From Curtobacterium sp. MCLR17_036 (GTDB taxonomy: Bacteria > Actinomycetota > Actinomycetes > Actinomycetales > Microbacteriaceae), in the NCBI RefSeq assembly GCF_003234445.2, contig NZ_CP126269.1:248001-312000 (forward strand): DNA of 64,000 bases, written 5' to 3'. Below the pieces are notes generated by a model. It made no database searches, had not been told where the DNA came from, and worked only from the letters and a program-made list of their open reading frames with translations. A program made the translations under genes and the position numbers. Shown in pieces: positions 37,957 to 45,695 of this stretch (positions are counted from its first letter, which is position 1; each line of letters opens with the position of its first letter).

Positions 37957-38430
37957 GTGGACGAACGACCGGACCGACCCGACCTGCCGCAGGTGGCGCG
38001 GCGGCTGAGCGCGGAGATCGGGCCCTTCCGCCGCACGCTGCTCGTGACAGCCCGGCGGTCGGTCGCCCTGCCGGACATCCCCGACGCGCAGATCGAGGTG
38101 CTCCGGCGACTCGACGACGCGGGTTGGTCGAGTCCGACGGCGCTCGGCCGGGCGCTCGGGCTGGCCCGCTCGACGGTGAGCAACCTCGTCGCGGCGATGG
38201 AGCGGGACGGTCTGGTGGACCGGCGCCTCGCGCAGGGGGACGGCCGGAGCACCGAGGTCGGCCTGACCGACCTGGCCCGACGGCGACTCGCCGACTACGA
38301 CGAGTCCGCCGAGCGGGTGCTCGTCGACGCGATGGCGTCGCTGTCCGCCGACGACCAGCGCGCGCTCGCGGCCGCGGTGCCGGCGCTCGGTCGGTTGCGG
38401 GCCCGGTTGGACGAGCACAGCGCAGGCTGA
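37957..38430 (+). CDS. MarR-family regulator, probable phenolic-acid sensor
   Basis: 157 residues. A winged helix (about 45-105; S-S-P-T-A-L-G-R-A-L-G-L-A-R-S-T-V-S-N-L-V-A-A-M-E-R-D-G-L-V-D-R-R) lies between dimerisation helices. GTG 37957 is chosen over GTG 37951 because TACCCT ends 6 nt before it, the pattern seen throughout this window. It is divergent from padC. By analogy with known regulators of phenolic acid decarboxylases, it probably represses padC until hydroxycinnamates bind; this is inferred. Confidence 0.8.
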   Translation: MDERPDRPDLPQVARRLSAEIGPFRRTLLVTARRSVALPDIPDAQIEVLRRLDDAGWSSPTALGRALGLARSTVSNLVAAMERDGLVDRRLAQGDGRSTEVGLTDLARRRLADYDESAERVLVDAMASLSADDQRALAAAVPALGRLRARLDEHSAG

Positions 38431-38439
38431 ACAACGCGT

Positions 38440-38480
38440 CCCGGGCGTGTCGCACTTGTGCACCCCGGGCGTGTCGCACT
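38440..38480. promoter_or_regulatory. 24-bp-spaced direct repeat at the small-ORF promoter
   Basis: CCCGGGCGTGTCGCACT occurs at 38440-38456 and 38464-38480. TATTGT (38480-38485) abuts the second copy and may be the -10 box. The arrangement suggests a regulator binding two direct sites. Confidence 0.5.
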
Positions 38481-38586
38481 ATTGTCGTGCTCCTGCCGGT
38501 CGGCTCCGACGCCGCCCGGCAGCGCCGTCGGGCCGACACCGGACCGACGACACCGCCCGCCCCGGGCACCACCGGAAGGACCGCGC

Positions 38587-38691
38587 ATGCGCGCCGTGCA
38601 GCACAACGAGAACCGCGTCGAGCTCCAGCTCGCCGCGGGCAGTGTGCTGCGCGAACAGCAGCAGCTCTGGTCCCTCCGCTATCCCGCGTAG
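38587..38691 (+). CDS. Small ORF, 34 residues, with its own promoter and terminator
   Basis: Peptide begins M-R-A-V-Q-H-N-E-N-R-V-E and ends L-W-S-L-R-Y-P-A. GGAAGGA 7 nt before ATG is one of the strongest ribosome sites in the window. A promoter with direct repeats lies upstream and a terminator hairpin 18 bp after the stop, so it has a self-contained transcription unit ahead of rtcB. It could be a small functional protein or a leader peptide controlling read-through into rtcB. No homologue comes to mind. Confidence 0.5.
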   Translation: MRAVQHNENRVELQLAAGSVLREQQQLWSLRYPA

Positions 38692-38708
38692 GCACGCGAC
38701 GTCACCCG

Positions 38709-38737
38709 ACGCCCCGTGCCCACCCGGCCCGGGGCGT
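38709..38737. terminator. Hairpin between the small ORF and rtcB
   Basis: ACGCCCCG (38709-38716) pairs with CGGGGCGT (38730-38737), followed by TCGTCT. It is a terminator or attenuator. Confidence 0.6.
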
Positions 38738-38820
38738 TCGTCTGTACTGCCTCCTGCCGTCCGCCACGTCCGGCGACGACCAGGAGGCCCGGCGTGCGAC
38801 CGTCTCGGACCGTCACCACG

Positions 38821-38880
38821 ACCGTCGACACCCGTCGACGACCGTCGACACCTGTCGACGGCAGTCGGCACCCGTCGACG
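38821..38880. repeat. Three tandem 20-bp palindromic repeats upstream of rtcB
   Basis: Units start at 38821, 38841 and 38861; each has the form ACCGTCGAC-ACC-YGTCGACG, and the first two are perfect 7-bp dyads around ACCC or ACCT. They end 27 bp before the rtcB ATG. They could bind a regulator cooperatively or fold as consecutive RNA hairpins. Confidence 0.7.
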
Positions 38881-38907
38881 AGACCGTCACGAAAGCGAGA
38901 CGACACC

Positions 38908-40935
38908 ATGGAGAAGATCACCGACCGGCTGCTCAGCTGGGCCTCGATGCTCGAGGACAACACCGAGCAGCAGGCCCGCACCACGGCGCGCATGCCGTTC
39001 GTGTTCCCGCACCTGGCACTCATGCCCGACGCACACCTCGGCCTCGGGGCCACCGTGGGCTCGGTCATCCCGACCCTCGGCGCGGTCATGCCGGCGGCCG
39101 TCGGCGTGGACATCGGCTGCGGCATGATCGCGGTCCGGACGCAGTTCACCCGGGGTGACCTGCCCGACGACCTGCAGGAGCTGCGCGAGCAGATCGAGCG
39201 CGCGGTCCCGCTGTCCGCCGGTGCGTCGAACCGGAAGATCGTGGCGACCGCCGCGCCCCGGATCGCCGAGCTCGAGGCGATGGCCGAGACCGCCGGGTTC
39301 GACCCCGACGGCGTGCACGGCGGCTGGCGCAACCAGCTCGGCACGCTCGGGTCCGGCAACCACTTCATCGAGGTCTCCCTCGACGAGGAGGACCGCGTCT
39401 GGCTGTTCCTGCACTCCGGCTCCCGGGGTGTCGGCAACAAGATCGCGCAGCGCCACATCAAGGTCGCCAAGCGGATGATGGAGCGCTGGTGGATCCAGCT
39501 GGCGGACCCCGACCTGGCCTACCTGGTCGAGGGCACCCCGGAGTTCGACCGGTACATCGCCGAGCTGCGGTGGGCCCAGCACTTCGCGCTGCTCAACCGT
39601 GAGGAGATGATGGACCGGGTCGTCCGGCAGCTGTCCGAGGTCGTCGGCACGCCCGTCGACGAGCAGGAGCGGATCAACTGCCACCACAACTTCACGCAGC
39701 GTGAGACGCACTGGGGCAAGTCCGTGTGGGTCTCGCGCAAGGGCGCGATCCAGGCGGCGGCCGGTCAGCTCGGCCTGATCCCCGGGTCGATGGGGACCGC
39801 GTCGTACGTGGTCGAGGGGCTCGGCAACAAGCCGTCGCTCGAGTCCTCGCCGCACGGCGCCGGGCGGCTGTTCTCGCGGAGCGCGGCACGCCGGACGTTC
39901 ACGCACGACCAGCTGCGCGAGGCGATGGTCGGCATCGAGTACCGGGACACCGACGCGTTCCTCGACGAGATCCCGGCCGCGTACAAGCCGATCGACCAGG
40001 TGATGGCGGATGCGGCGGAGCTCGTGTCCGTCCGGCACCCGGCCGGCTCCACCACCCGACGCCGGCGGACAGACCGGCCCGCGTCGGGCACGCTTGACGG
40101 GATGAGCGACACAGCAGAACACGCCGCCCGCGAGACCGGCCGGCAGGTCCGACGAGCAGCGGACAGCCGGTGGTTCGAGCTGACCGCCCGGGCCGGGTTC
40201 GTCGGCAGCGGCATCGTCCACCTGCTGATCGGGTACCTGGTGGTCCTGCTCGGCGTCGGCAACGCGTCCTCCGGCGGCGACACCGACCAGTCCGGTGCGC
40301 TGGAGCAGCTCGCCGCGGTGCCGGGCGGGGTGGTGCTGCTCTGGCTCATCGCCGTCGGCACGGCAGCGCTCGCGCTCCGGCTGGTCGTCGAGGCGGTCGT
40401 CGGCGGCCGCTCGGACAGCACCCGCGGGTGGCTCGCCCGGGTGAAGGACGCTGCCAAGGCCGTCGTCTACGGCGTCATCGCGTACTCGTCCGCGTCGTTC
40501 GCGCTCGGTGCCGGGTCGAGCTCGAGCAGCTCGAGCAAGAGCGCCGCGGCCACGGCGCTCGCCACCCCCGGCGGTGTGTTCCTGCTGCTGCTGGCCGGCG
40601 CGGTCGCGGTCGCGGTCGGGATCGGCCTCGTGGTGCAGGGGTGCCGCCGGTCGTTCCGGAAGCAGCTCACGTCGCCGCCGGCGTCCCTCGACCGCACCGT
40701 CACGGTGCTCGGCGTCGTCGGCTACGTCGGCAAGGGCGTCGCCGTGGTGGTCGTCGGGGTGCTCATCGGCGTCGCGGGGCTCCGCAGCGACCCCGACCAG
40801 GCCACGGGTCTCGACGGGGCGTTCGACGCGCTGCGGTCGATGCCCGGCGGGGTGTTCGTGCTCGTCGCCGTCGGCATCGGCTTCCTGGCCTACGGCGTCT
40901 ACAGCTTCTTCCGGGCCCGGTACGCCCGACTCTGA
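38908..40935 (+). CDS. rtcB: RtcB RNA ligase fused in frame to a DUF1206 membrane domain
   Basis: 675 codons without a stop. Residues 1-377 are RtcB, the GTP/Mn-dependent ligase that joins 2',3'-cyclic phosphate RNA ends to 5'-OH. Metal and catalytic residues are present: Asp68 and Cys71 (D-I-G-C-G-M), Asn151-His152, His169, His260 region (N-C-H-H-N), and His316, the guanylylated histidine in P-H-G-A-G-R. The family normally ends H-T-L-R-Q-x-V-N-V-K-G with a nucleotide-contacting Lys; here, after His377, the sequence turns into P-A-G-S-T-T-R-R-R-R and runs into DUF1206. No frame contains the missing tail. Either a membrane-tethered ligase or a damaged gene. Confidence 0.7.
   Translation: MEKITDRLLSWASMLEDNTEQQARTTARMPFVFPHLALMPDAHLGLGATVGSVIPTLGAVMPAAVGVDIGCGMIAVRTQFTRGDLPDDLQELREQIERAVPLSAGASNRKIVATAAPRIAELEAMAETAGFDPDGVHGGWRNQLGTLGSGNHFIEVSLDEEDRVWLFLHSGSRGVGNKIAQRHIKVAKRMMERWWIQLADPDLAYLVEGTPEFDRYIAELRWAQHFALLNREEMMDRVVRQLSEVVGTPVDEQERINCHHNFTQRETHWGKSVWVSRKGAIQAAAGQLGLIPGSMGTASYVVEGLGNKPSLESSPHGAGRLFSRSAARRTFTHDQLREAMVGIEYRDTDAFLDEIPAAYKPIDQVMADAAELVSVRHPAGSTTRRRRTDRPASGTLDGMSDTAEHAARETGRQVRRAADSRWFELTARAGFVGSGIVHLLIGYLVVLLGVGNASSGGDTDQSGALEQLAAVPGGVVLLWLIAVGTAALALRLVVEAVVGGRSDSTRGWLARVKDAAKAVVYGVIAYSSASFALGAGSSSSSSSKSAAATALATPGGVFLLLLAGAVAVAVGIGLVVQGCRRSFRKQLTSPPASLDRTVTVLGVVGYVGKGVAVVVVGVLIGVAGLRSDPDQATGLDGAFDALRSMPGGVFVLVAVGIGFLAYGVYSFFRARYARL
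40102..40935 (+). CDS. DUF1206 membrane protein (possible separate product)
   Basis: 277 residues if begun at the internal ATG 40102, which has CACGCT 7 nt upstream and so could be a leaderless start. Six hydrophobic segments arranged as three two-helix repeats, each with an A-R-x-G-x-x-x-x-G-x-V-H/Y-motif (A-G-F-V-G-S-G-I-V-H-L-L; K-A-V-V-Y-G-V-I; G-Y-V-G-K-G-V-A), match DUF1206. Role unknown. This reading and the fusion above share one frame; both could be made. Confidence 0.7.
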   Translation: MSDTAEHAARETGRQVRRAADSRWFELTARAGFVGSGIVHLLIGYLVVLLGVGNASSGGDTDQSGALEQLAAVPGGVVLLWLIAVGTAALALRLVVEAVVGGRSDSTRGWLARVKDAAKAVVYGVIAYSSASFALGAGSSSSSSSKSAAATALATPGGVFLLLLAGAVAVAVGIGLVVQGCRRSFRKQLTSPPASLDRTVTVLGVVGYVGKGVAVVVVGVLIGVAGLRSDPDQATGLDGAFDALRSMPGGVFVLVAVGIGFLAYGVYSFFRARYARL

Positions 40936-40978
40936 TGTGCTGGTGCCGCTCGCCTCCTGCTGGGGGGATGAGAAGACG

Positions 40979-41014
40979 GAGCCGGTGCACCTGGGGTGTA
41001 CCAGGTCCCGGCTC
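40979..41014. terminator. Terminator after DUF1206
   Basis: GAGCCGG/CCGGCTC outer stem (40979-40985, 41008-41014) with inner ACCTGG/CCAGGT. Confidence 0.75.
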
Positions 41015-41087
41015 CTGCGGTGTCCGGGCTGTGCGCACGGGCGGACGGCTGAACGGACACGGACCGGGCCCTCGGTAGACGGGGTGG

Positions 41088-41963
41088 ATGACCTCCAGCG
41101 CGACGACCGGCCCGCCGACCGTGTTCACCGACGCCCGGGCGGTGCTCGCCGAGAGCATCGTCTGGGACCCGGACGAGCAGGTGGTCCGGTGGGTGGACAT
41201 CACCCTCGGCACGTTGAACACGGCCGACGCCGAGGGCACGCCCCGGTCGAGCGTGTCGCTGCCGCCGCCGCTCGCGAGCTTCCAACCGCGGGCGTCCGGC
41301 GGGTTCGTCGCGGCCCTCGGCGACACCGTCGTGGTGACCGACCACGAGGGACGCATCGAGCGCGAGGTCGCCCGGGTGGAGCACTCGACCGCGGGCAACC
41401 GCTTCAACGAGGGCAAGTGCGACCCGTTCGGCCGGTTCCTGGTCGGCAGCATGAACGTCGTCACCGGTGACCCGGACGGCGCGCTGTACGCCGTCGAGGC
41501 CGACGGCACGACCCGGCTGCTCCGCGGCGGCTTCGGCACCACGAACGGCATCGAGTGGTCCGACGACGGCAGCACGATGTACGTCACGGACACCGACGCG
41601 TCGACGGTCTTCCGCGCGTCCTACGGGCCGGCCGGGGAACTCGGCGACCTCGAACCGTTCATCGTCGGCGAGGCGCACGACGGCCTCGTGCGCGACGACG
41701 AGGGCTGCTTCTGGAGCGCGATCTACGGCAGCGGCCGGGTCGAGCGCTACGGGCCGGACGGCCAGCACCTGGAGTCGGTCGCGATCCCGGCGCCGAACCC
41801 GACCTCGGTGGCCTTCGGCGGACCCGACATGTCGACGCTGCTCGTCGGGACGGCGCGCGAGAACCTGTCGGAGGAGCAGCTCGCCGAGCACCCGCACTCC
41901 GGCTCCGTCTTCGCGGTGCCGACGCGCGTGCACGGCTTCCGCGCGCACACCTTCGGCGGGTGA
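41088..41963 (+). CDS. SMP-30/gluconolactonase family protein
   Basis: 291 residues. Six-bladed beta-propeller with the metal ligands of the family: E in A-E-S-I-V-W-D, N in R-F-N-E-G-K-C-D-P, N in T-N-G-I-E-W-S, and D in H-D-G-L-V-R-D-D. It probably hydrolyses a sugar lactone. There is no signal peptide. TAGACG ends 6 nt before the ATG. The first-exon-like S-S-A-T-T-G tail is variable and the start is otherwise certain. Confidence 0.88.
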   Translation: MTSSATTGPPTVFTDARAVLAESIVWDPDEQVVRWVDITLGTLNTADAEGTPRSSVSLPPPLASFQPRASGGFVAALGDTVVVTDHEGRIEREVARVEHSTAGNRFNEGKCDPFGRFLVGSMNVVTGDPDGALYAVEADGTTRLLRGGFGTTNGIEWSDDGSTMYVTDTDASTVFRASYGPAGELGDLEPFIVGEAHDGLVRDDEGCFWSAIYGSGRVERYGPDGQHLESVAIPAPNPTSVAFGGPDMSTLLVGTARENLSEEQLAEHPHSGSVFAVPTRVHGFRAHTFGG

Positions 41964-42030
41964 CCCGTCCGTCCGCGGACCGGCGGCACCGGCGGGTACG
42001 CTGGGTGATCGCCATCCCCAGGAGGACCAC

Positions 42031-43110
42031 GTGAACGACGACTCCACGCGGGCGACCCCGGACCCCGCCAGCGCCCTCGCCGGAGCCGAGGACGCCGAGG
42101 TCACCGTCGAGGTCGACCGCGTCGCCGTCGACGGCACGTACGTCCGGGTCAGCTCCGTCGGTGCACCGGGCGGCCGCGCGTTCCTGCTCGTCGCCGGGCT
42201 CGGCATCGCCGCGACCTACTACGAGCGGCTCGCGCCCCACCTCAACGAGAACGGCCCGGTGCACGCCCTCGACCTGCCCGGCTTCGCGGGGGTCCCGCGG
42301 TTCCGTGGCGCGGTCTCCATCGAGCGGTACGCCGACGCCGTCGAACGGGTCATCGACGAACTCGGTCTCGACGACCCGGTCCTGGTCGGGCACTCGATGG
42401 GCACGCAGGTCGTGACCGAGGTCGCCGCCCGTCGGCCGGACGTCTCGGACCTGGTGCTCATCAGCCCGGTCGTCGACTCACGGGCACGTTCGGTCCGGCA
42501 GTCCGCGGTGCGTTTCCTGCGCTCCGCCCTGCACGAGCCGTCGGCGGTCCGGTTCCACGCGGTCACCGCGTACCTGCTGTGCGGGTGGCACTGGTTCCGC
42601 AAGGTGCTCCCGCGCATGATCGCGTTCCCGATCGAGGAACGGGCCCCGCACGTGCGCGCCCGGACCCTCATCGTCCGCGGCGAGCACGACGCGATGGTGC
42701 CGCGGGACTGGCTGCGCCGGCTCGCCCGGGTCTTCCCCTACGCGGTCCTGCGCGAGGTCGTCGACGGTGCGCACTCGGTCATGCACGCCCAGGCCGACGC
42801 GGTGGCGCAGCTCGCCGTCGACCACGTGGCCCGGCGGCTGCCGGACCGCGGGGTGTCGTCGCTCCAGCGGGTGCGAGACGACTCGACCGCGTCCGACCTG
42901 TCCCGACTCGACCCCCGCGAGGCCTGGATGCTCGTGAAGTCCCGGTTCGTCGAACTCGCCGGCATGGCGCACGACGACGACGAGCGGCTCGCGGCGGCGA
43001 AGTCCGCGCACGCCGTCGCGATGGCCGACGGCGACCACCTGCCGGTGGACCCCGCCGACCGCGCAGCGGTCGCCGACCAGGTCGCACCCGAGGCCCGCCG
43101 GGCGGGCTGA
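42031..43110 (+). CDS. Alpha/beta hydrolase with long C-terminal extension
   Basis: 359 residues. Core 25-265: V-A-G-L-G oxyanion turn, G-H-S-M-G elbow with the nucleophile Ser, G-E-H-D acid and D-G-A-H-S-V histidine. After that comes a helical region (about 275-359) rich in Asp/Ala/Arg that typical hydrolases lack. GTG 42031 has AGGAGG 5 nt upstream; TACGCT at about 41997 is the likely -10 box. Substrate unknown. Confidence 0.85.
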   Translation: MNDDSTRATPDPASALAGAEDAEVTVEVDRVAVDGTYVRVSSVGAPGGRAFLLVAGLGIAATYYERLAPHLNENGPVHALDLPGFAGVPRFRGAVSIERYADAVERVIDELGLDDPVLVGHSMGTQVVTEVAARRPDVSDLVLISPVVDSRARSVRQSAVRFLRSALHEPSAVRFHAVTAYLLCGWHWFRKVLPRMIAFPIEERAPHVRARTLIVRGEHDAMVPRDWLRRLARVFPYAVLREVVDGAHSVMHAQADAVAQLAVDHVARRLPDRGVSSLQRVRDDSTASDLSRLDPREAWMLVKSRFVELAGMAHDDDERLAAAKSAHAVAMADGDHLPVDPADRAAVADQVAPEARRAG

Positions 43111-43134
43111 GGCCCGTTCCTGGGGTGACGCGAG

Positions 43135-43175
43135 GGAGGCCCGGTGCCGGTCTCGACGACCGGCACCGGGCCTCC
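43135..43175. terminator. Terminator, GGGAGGC family
   Basis: Perfect 17-bp stem beginning GGAGGCCCGGTGCC (43135-43151 with 43159-43175), 7-nt loop. It lies between convergent genes. Confidence 0.9.
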
Positions 43176-43211
43176 TCGGCGAACGCGCCGACGTGGGCCG
43201 GCGGTCCGTGG

Positions 43212-44405
43212 CTACGGGCGGATCAGCCCGGTCAGCATGTCGGGCGTGAGCGCGTGCGCCTCGGCGAGCACCTTGCGGGCCTCGTCGGTCTTGCCCGGCA
43301 CGTTCCAGAGCAGGACGCCGCGGACCGTGTCGTCCTCGTCGAGGTAGTAGACGACGCCCGTGACCGTGGGGTCCTGCCAGTCCTCGACGGTCCGGAGGTC
43401 GGTGGAGACCCGGCCGACCGCCTCGTACCCGGCGTCGAAGACGTTCGAGTAGAACATCGGCGTGTGGTCGTAGGTCTCGTCGGCGTCCGCGAGGTTGCGC
43501 CCGGCCTGGCGGCCCTGCTCCTTCGCGTTGTCGACGTGCTCCACGCGGCGGGTGCCGAGGATCCGGTCCGGGTACTCGGCGACGTCGCCGGCCGCGAAGA
43601 CCGACTCGTCGTCGGTCTGCAGCGTCGACGTCACGACGATGCCGTCACGGACCGTCAGGCCGGCGTCGGCGGCGAGCTGCGTGGCCGGTTCGATGCCGAG
43701 GCCGACCACGACGGCGTCGGCCTCGATCGTCGAGCCGTCGTCGAGGGTGAGCGTCACGCCGCTGTCGGTCTGGGCGCCGGACTCGACCCGACGGCCGAGC
43801 CGGAGCTCGACGCCGTGGTCCGTGAACCGCTGCTGGAAGGCCCGGGCGAGCTGCTCGGGGAACATGCTCGCCCCGAGGACCTCGTCGGGCGTGACGAGCG
43901 TCACCGTCGCGCCGTTCTGCACGGTGCCGGCGGCGATCTCGGTCCCGATGTAGCTGCCACCGACGACGGCGAGGTGCGCACCGGCGTCCGTGAGCGCCCG
44001 GACACGGCGGTAGTCGTCGGCACTCCGGAAGTCGACCACACGGTCCGACTCCTCGAGGCCGGGCAGGCCACGGGGCTTCCCACCGGTCGCCAGCAGCAGG
44101 CGCTCGTAGCCGTGCGTCTCGCCGTCGGTGGTCGTGACGGTCTTCGCGGCGCGGTCGATCGCGGCCACCCGGGTCCCGAGGACGAACGTCGCCCCGGTCT
44201 CCTCGGTGTGCAGGTCGACCTTCTCGTCCCAGCTGAAGTCCGGGTCGGTCCACAGCTTCTTCGAGAGCGCCGGCCGGGCGTAGGGCCGGTCGACGTCCTC
44301 GCTGACGACGCCGATCGAGCCGTCGGCGTCGAGCTCGCGGACGCCGCGCGCAGCGGCGTCCGCGACCATGCCGCCGCCGACGATCAGGTAGCGGTAGTCG
44401 GTCAT
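43212..44405 (-). CDS. NAD(P)/FAD-dependent ferredoxin-reductase-like enzyme
   Basis: 397 residues. FAD motif V-G-G-G-M-V-A near residue 9, a second nucleotide motif V-V-G-G-S-Y-I-G-T-E-I-A near 147, and the family A-A-G-D-V-A-E at about 270. The layout matches rubredoxin/ferredoxin and BenD-like reductases, which pass NAD(P)H electrons to small iron-sulfur or other acceptors. It lies 33 bp downstream of dps on the same strand, so it may supply reductant for iron release or oxidative-stress defence. GAGAGG precedes ATG 44405. Confidence 0.85.
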   Translation of the reverse strand: MTDYRYLIVGGGMVADAAARGVRELDADGSIGVVSEDVDRPYARPALSKKLWTDPDFSWDEKVDLHTEETGATFVLGTRVAAIDRAAKTVTTTDGETHGYERLLLATGGKPRGLPGLEESDRVVDFRSADDYRRVRALTDAGAHLAVVGGSYIGTEIAAGTVQNGATVTLVTPDEVLGASMFPEQLARAFQQRFTDHGVELRLGRRVESGAQTDSGVTLTLDDGSTIEADAVVVGLGIEPATQLAADAGLTVRDGIVVTSTLQTDDESVFAAGDVAEYPDRILGTRRVEHVDNAKEQGRQAGRNLADADETYDHTPMFYSNVFDAGYEAVGRVSTDLRTVEDWQDPTVTGVVYYLDEDDTVRGVLLWNVPGKTDEARKVLAEAHALTPDMLTGLIRP

Positions 44406-44438
44406 CGTTGCCTCTCGGTCGGTGCCGGCAGGCCGGTC

Positions 44439-44945
44439 CTACGCGTGGGCGGAAGCGTCGGCGACGGCCGGCGTGGTGGCCGAGGCGAGCGGCGTGCTGG
44501 GCGCACGGTTCTCGGCGGAGACCATCCAGGCGAGCTGCTCGAGGCGCTCGATGAAGCCGTGGAGCAGGTCCGCGGTCGTCGGGTCCTCGTCGTCGACCTC
44601 GTCGTGCACGTCGCGCATGGTGCCGGTGGCCTGGTACAGGCGCAGCGTGATCTGGTCGATCGCGTCGTGCGTCGTGATCTCGCCGTCGGGGAACTGGTCG
44701 AGGTGGCTCGACGCCGCGACCGTCGCCGAGCGGCCGTCCGGCACGGCGTACAGGGCGCGCATGCGCTCGGCGGTGTCGTCGGCGAACTCGCGGGCGGCGT
44801 CGACGATCTCGTCGAGCTGCAGGTGGAGGTCACGGAAGTTCGTGCCCAGGATGTTCCAGTGGGCCTGCTTGCCCTGCAGGTGCAGGTCGATGAGGTCCAC
44901 GAGGACCGCCTGGAGGTTCTTGGCGAGCTTGTCCGATGCGTGCAT
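44439..44945 (-). CDS. dps: Dps-family ferritin-like DNA-protection protein
   Basis: 168 residues. The inter-subunit ferroxidase ligands are His29, Asp56 and Glu60 (spacing identical to the E. coli set), within A-H-W-N-I-L-G-T-N-F and D-D-T-A-E-R-M. A dodecamer that oxidises Fe(II) with peroxide is expected. The C-terminal tail is Ala/Thr/Pro-rich rather than basic, so DNA binding through it is unlikely. GGAAGGAAA upstream of ATG 44945. Confidence 0.92.
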   Translation of the reverse strand: MHASDKLAKNLQAVLVDLIDLHLQGKQAHWNILGTNFRDLHLQLDEIVDAAREFADDTAERMRALYAVPDGRSATVAASSHLDQFPDGEITTHDAIDQITLRLYQATGTMRDVHDEVDDEDPTTADLLHGFIERLEQLAWMVSAENRAPSTPLASATTPAVADASAHA

Positions 44946-45046
44946 GATCGGTTTCCTTCCGGTCGGTACTGGTCCTTCCGGTCTACGCGCCGAGCCGCAG
45001 GCCGTTCCCAGTGCACGGGGAACTCACTGTCCCCCGTGGGTGCGGG

Positions 45047-45559
45047 TCAGTGGGCGGCGACCGGGTCGACCTGGTCGACGGCCTCGCGCATCTGCTCGAG
45101 GAACGTGGCGACGACGCGGGCCTCGGCGGCGGGGAGCTCCTCGGCGACGGTCATCATGCGGCGGTGCATGATGCCGAGCGTCGCCCGGACCTCTTCGTCG
45201 GTCTCGGTGGTCGGGGTGATCACGAGGGCGCGTCGGTCGGTGGGGTGCGGGTCGCGGCGCACGTGGTTCGACTTGACCAGACGGTCGATGAGGATCGTCG
45301 TCGAGGCCGAGGAGATCTTCAGGTACGCCGCCAGGTCCTTCGGCTTGACGGTGCGGCCGGCCCGCTGCGCCTGCAGCAGGAACCGCACCGCGAGCAGGTC
45401 GGTCTCGCCCATGCCCATCGAGTCGCGGGTGCGGCGGCGCATCGCGGTCTCGGCGGCGCGGTAGCGGCGCAGCGCGTTGAGCACCGCGACGCCGCGCTGC
45501 GTCGCGTCGTCGTCCGGGAACCAGTACCCGGACGCCTCGGTGATCTCCTGCGTGGACAT
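45047..45559 (-). CDS. MarR-family transcriptional regulator
   Basis: 170 residues. Winged helix at about 60-130: V-K-P-K-D-L-A-A-Y-L-K-I-S-S-A-S-T-T-I-L-I-D-R-L-V-K, wing D-P-H-P-T-D-R-R-A-L-V-I. ATG 45559 is chosen because TACCCT lies 7 nt upstream. The same-strand neighbour dps is 101 bp downstream, so a role in oxidative or iron stress is possible but only by position. Confidence 0.85.
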   Translation of the reverse strand: MSTQEITEASGYWFPDDDATQRGVAVLNALRRYRAAETAMRRRTRDSMGMGETDLLAVRFLLQAQRAGRTVKPKDLAAYLKISSASTTILIDRLVKSNHVRRDPHPTDRRALVITPTTETDEEVRATLGIMHRRMMTVAEELPAAEARVVATFLEQMREAVDQVDPVAAH

Positions 45560-45638
45560 GGGCAACAGGGTAGCCGCTCTCGTTGTCAGGCTGTCTAGCG
45601 AACGCGCGGTCAGTGGACAGGGTGCGGTCGGGACCGCA

Positions 45639-45686
45639 GACGGACGGGAGGCCCGTGGCGGATCCGCCACGGGCCTCCCGTCCGTC
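45639..45686. terminator. Terminator with stem identical to the one at 7367
   Basis: A 48-bp perfect palindrome centred on GGATCC. Its outer 21 bp on each side equal the stem at 7367-7414. Confidence 0.9.
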
Positions 45687-45695
45687 CCGTGGGGA

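Noticed and set aside
38908..40100. RtcB with a frameshift that hides the normal C-terminus
   Set aside because: I read all three frames after His377; none contains the V-N-V-K-G tail, so a one- or two-base error would not restore it.
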